DNA from: Acetothermia bacterium UBA7521
Lineage (GTDB): Bacteria; Bipolaricaulota; Bipolaricaulia; Bipolaricaulales; Bipolaricaulaceae
Length of the DNA stretch: 64,000 bases
Direction: 5' to 3'
NCBI GenBank assembly: GCA_002479455.1
Contig: DLNB01000028.1
Location: 5,227 to 69,226, forward strand
The position numbers were made by a program, and so were the translations under genes. Positions 63,504-64,000 of the stretch are shown here, in pieces (the stretch's first letter is position 1; each line of letters begins with the position of its first letter). The notes under the pieces were generated by a model that saw only the letters and a list, made by a program, of their open reading frames with translations, was not told where the DNA came from and made no database searches.

Positions 63504-64000
63504 CGAGCTGTGACATACTGTGACAACGAGCTGTGACATGCTGCGACGGCGTCCTGTGACATGGGCGAGAACCGGTTCGGCCAGACCCGACCCGGGAGAG
63601 GCGCGAACATGGTGACCCACAGACTGTACGAACAAGCCTTCGAGTTTGCGATCGAGTGCGGGCTGCCCCAGTACCGCCCCGACCTGCCTGCCGCGTCCGC
63701 GGCGCAGGCAGGCGCCTGCACAGGCGACGAGAGCGCGGGCTCTGGCAGCTCGTAACGTGTCCGTTGCTGTCCTCCGTGAACCGAAGGTCCGTGGCACCGA
63801 CCACGGATCACGGATAGCTGGGCACGAATCACTGTCCCGAAGGCCCGTGTGCGGCAGATCCGCCGACCCAGCGGTCTCTCACACAAGCTCCCAGCGGGTC
63901 GGAAGACGTCACCTGCGGTTCCTCGGGACATCGTGGGAGCTGAAGTGTCGGTGGGGAGGAGGCTTCAACCAATGCATGGAACAAGATCTCGTACATTGCC
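63504..64000. other. Terminal non-coding region with repeats and debris
   Basis: Starts with four TGTGACA motifs (63509, 63519, 63532, 63555). A short frame at 63609-63700 (VTHRLYEQAFEFAIECGLPQ) looks like a gene remnant I cannot place. A palindromic CCTGCCTGC/GCAGGCAGG follows, then the second copy of the 131-bp repeat (63769-63899). GGAGGAGG near 63957, followed by ATG at 63975, may mark the start of a gene continuing beyond the window, but too little is visible. Confidence 0.5.
63769..63899. repeat. 131-bp direct repeat, copy 2 (pairs with 59995-60125)
   Basis: Same length as copy 1 with scattered substitutions, in the same orientation. Copies 1 and 2 lie 3.8 kb apart and bracket the cysS fragment, the DUF3883 remnant, the AlbA_2 and Fic genes and the DUF1156 remnant. 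Confidence 0.88.

Overview
The window is a GC-rich, gene-dense bacterial chromosome segment that includes a probable replication origin. The gene content fits an anaerobic, probably thermophilic bacterium: two tungsten-type aldehyde:ferredoxin oxidoreductases, a fused 2-oxoacid:ferredoxin oxidoreductase, a type V (archaeal-style) fructose-1,6-bisphosphatase, a flavodiiron protein, bacterioferritin and a TreT trehalose synthase. A deep-branching lineage such as Bipolaricaulota (Acetothermia) is my guess from this mix; there is no rRNA gene to confirm it.

Layout. 1-12.5 kb: start of a DHH phosphoesterase, a serine hydrolase, an Fe-S flavoprotein, an ABC exporter pair, a DUF4145 protein, trxB with an acyl-CoA ligase, xseAB and pyruvate kinase. 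12.5-20.8 kb: rnpA-greA-lysS-PAP2-aminotransferase on the plus strand; a DuOB/DUF488 pair, a MalK-type ATPase, moaD and rarA on the minus strand. 20.9-24.4 kb: six tRNA genes, dnaA, a putative oriC, dciA and hslV. 24.5-34.5 kb: thrS, FBPase V, a frameshifted methyltransferase, the first AOR and an ABC-2 exporter with one ATPase and two permeases. 34.5-43.2 kb: accessory genes: hicBA, a broken mntA/hepT pair, a DinB-like protein, acetyltransferases, an EamA transporter, lipoproteins, a HAD-HD fusion, and a membrane-bound winged-helix regulator flanked by two exported helical proteins. 43.2-58.4 kb: minus-strand metabolic block: methyltransferase, 2-oxoacid oxidoreductase, peroxiredoxin, bacterioferritin, and a probable ten-gene operon running ROK repressor, sugar ABC transporter, glycosidase, TreT, flavodiiron protein, polyferredoxin, AOR and a small protein. 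58.8-64 kb: a sigma factor and a decayed defence/mobile region with AlbA_2 and Fic genes among remnants of DUF3883, DUF1156 and cysS genes.

How the genes work together. The trehalose/sugar operon lacks an ATPase, which the MalK-type ATPase at 18-19 kb could supply. Ferredoxin is the common currency of the AORs, the 2-oxoacid oxidoreductase, the polyferredoxin and probably the flavodiiron protein. MoaD could contribute to the tungstopterin cofactor. dnaA, oriC and dciA form a replication-initiation cluster.

The most unusual feature is non-coding. Intergenic spaces carry hairpins whose arms are built from short (about 7-9 nt) degenerate repeated words. The word differs between sites (AAGTC-type between tRNA genes, CCGTAGT-, ACCGGTT-, CAAAGGAC- and GCGCAGAG-type elsewhere) but the architecture is the same. 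One lies inside a reading frame, others split operons, and several sit beside a second conserved module present in five copies.
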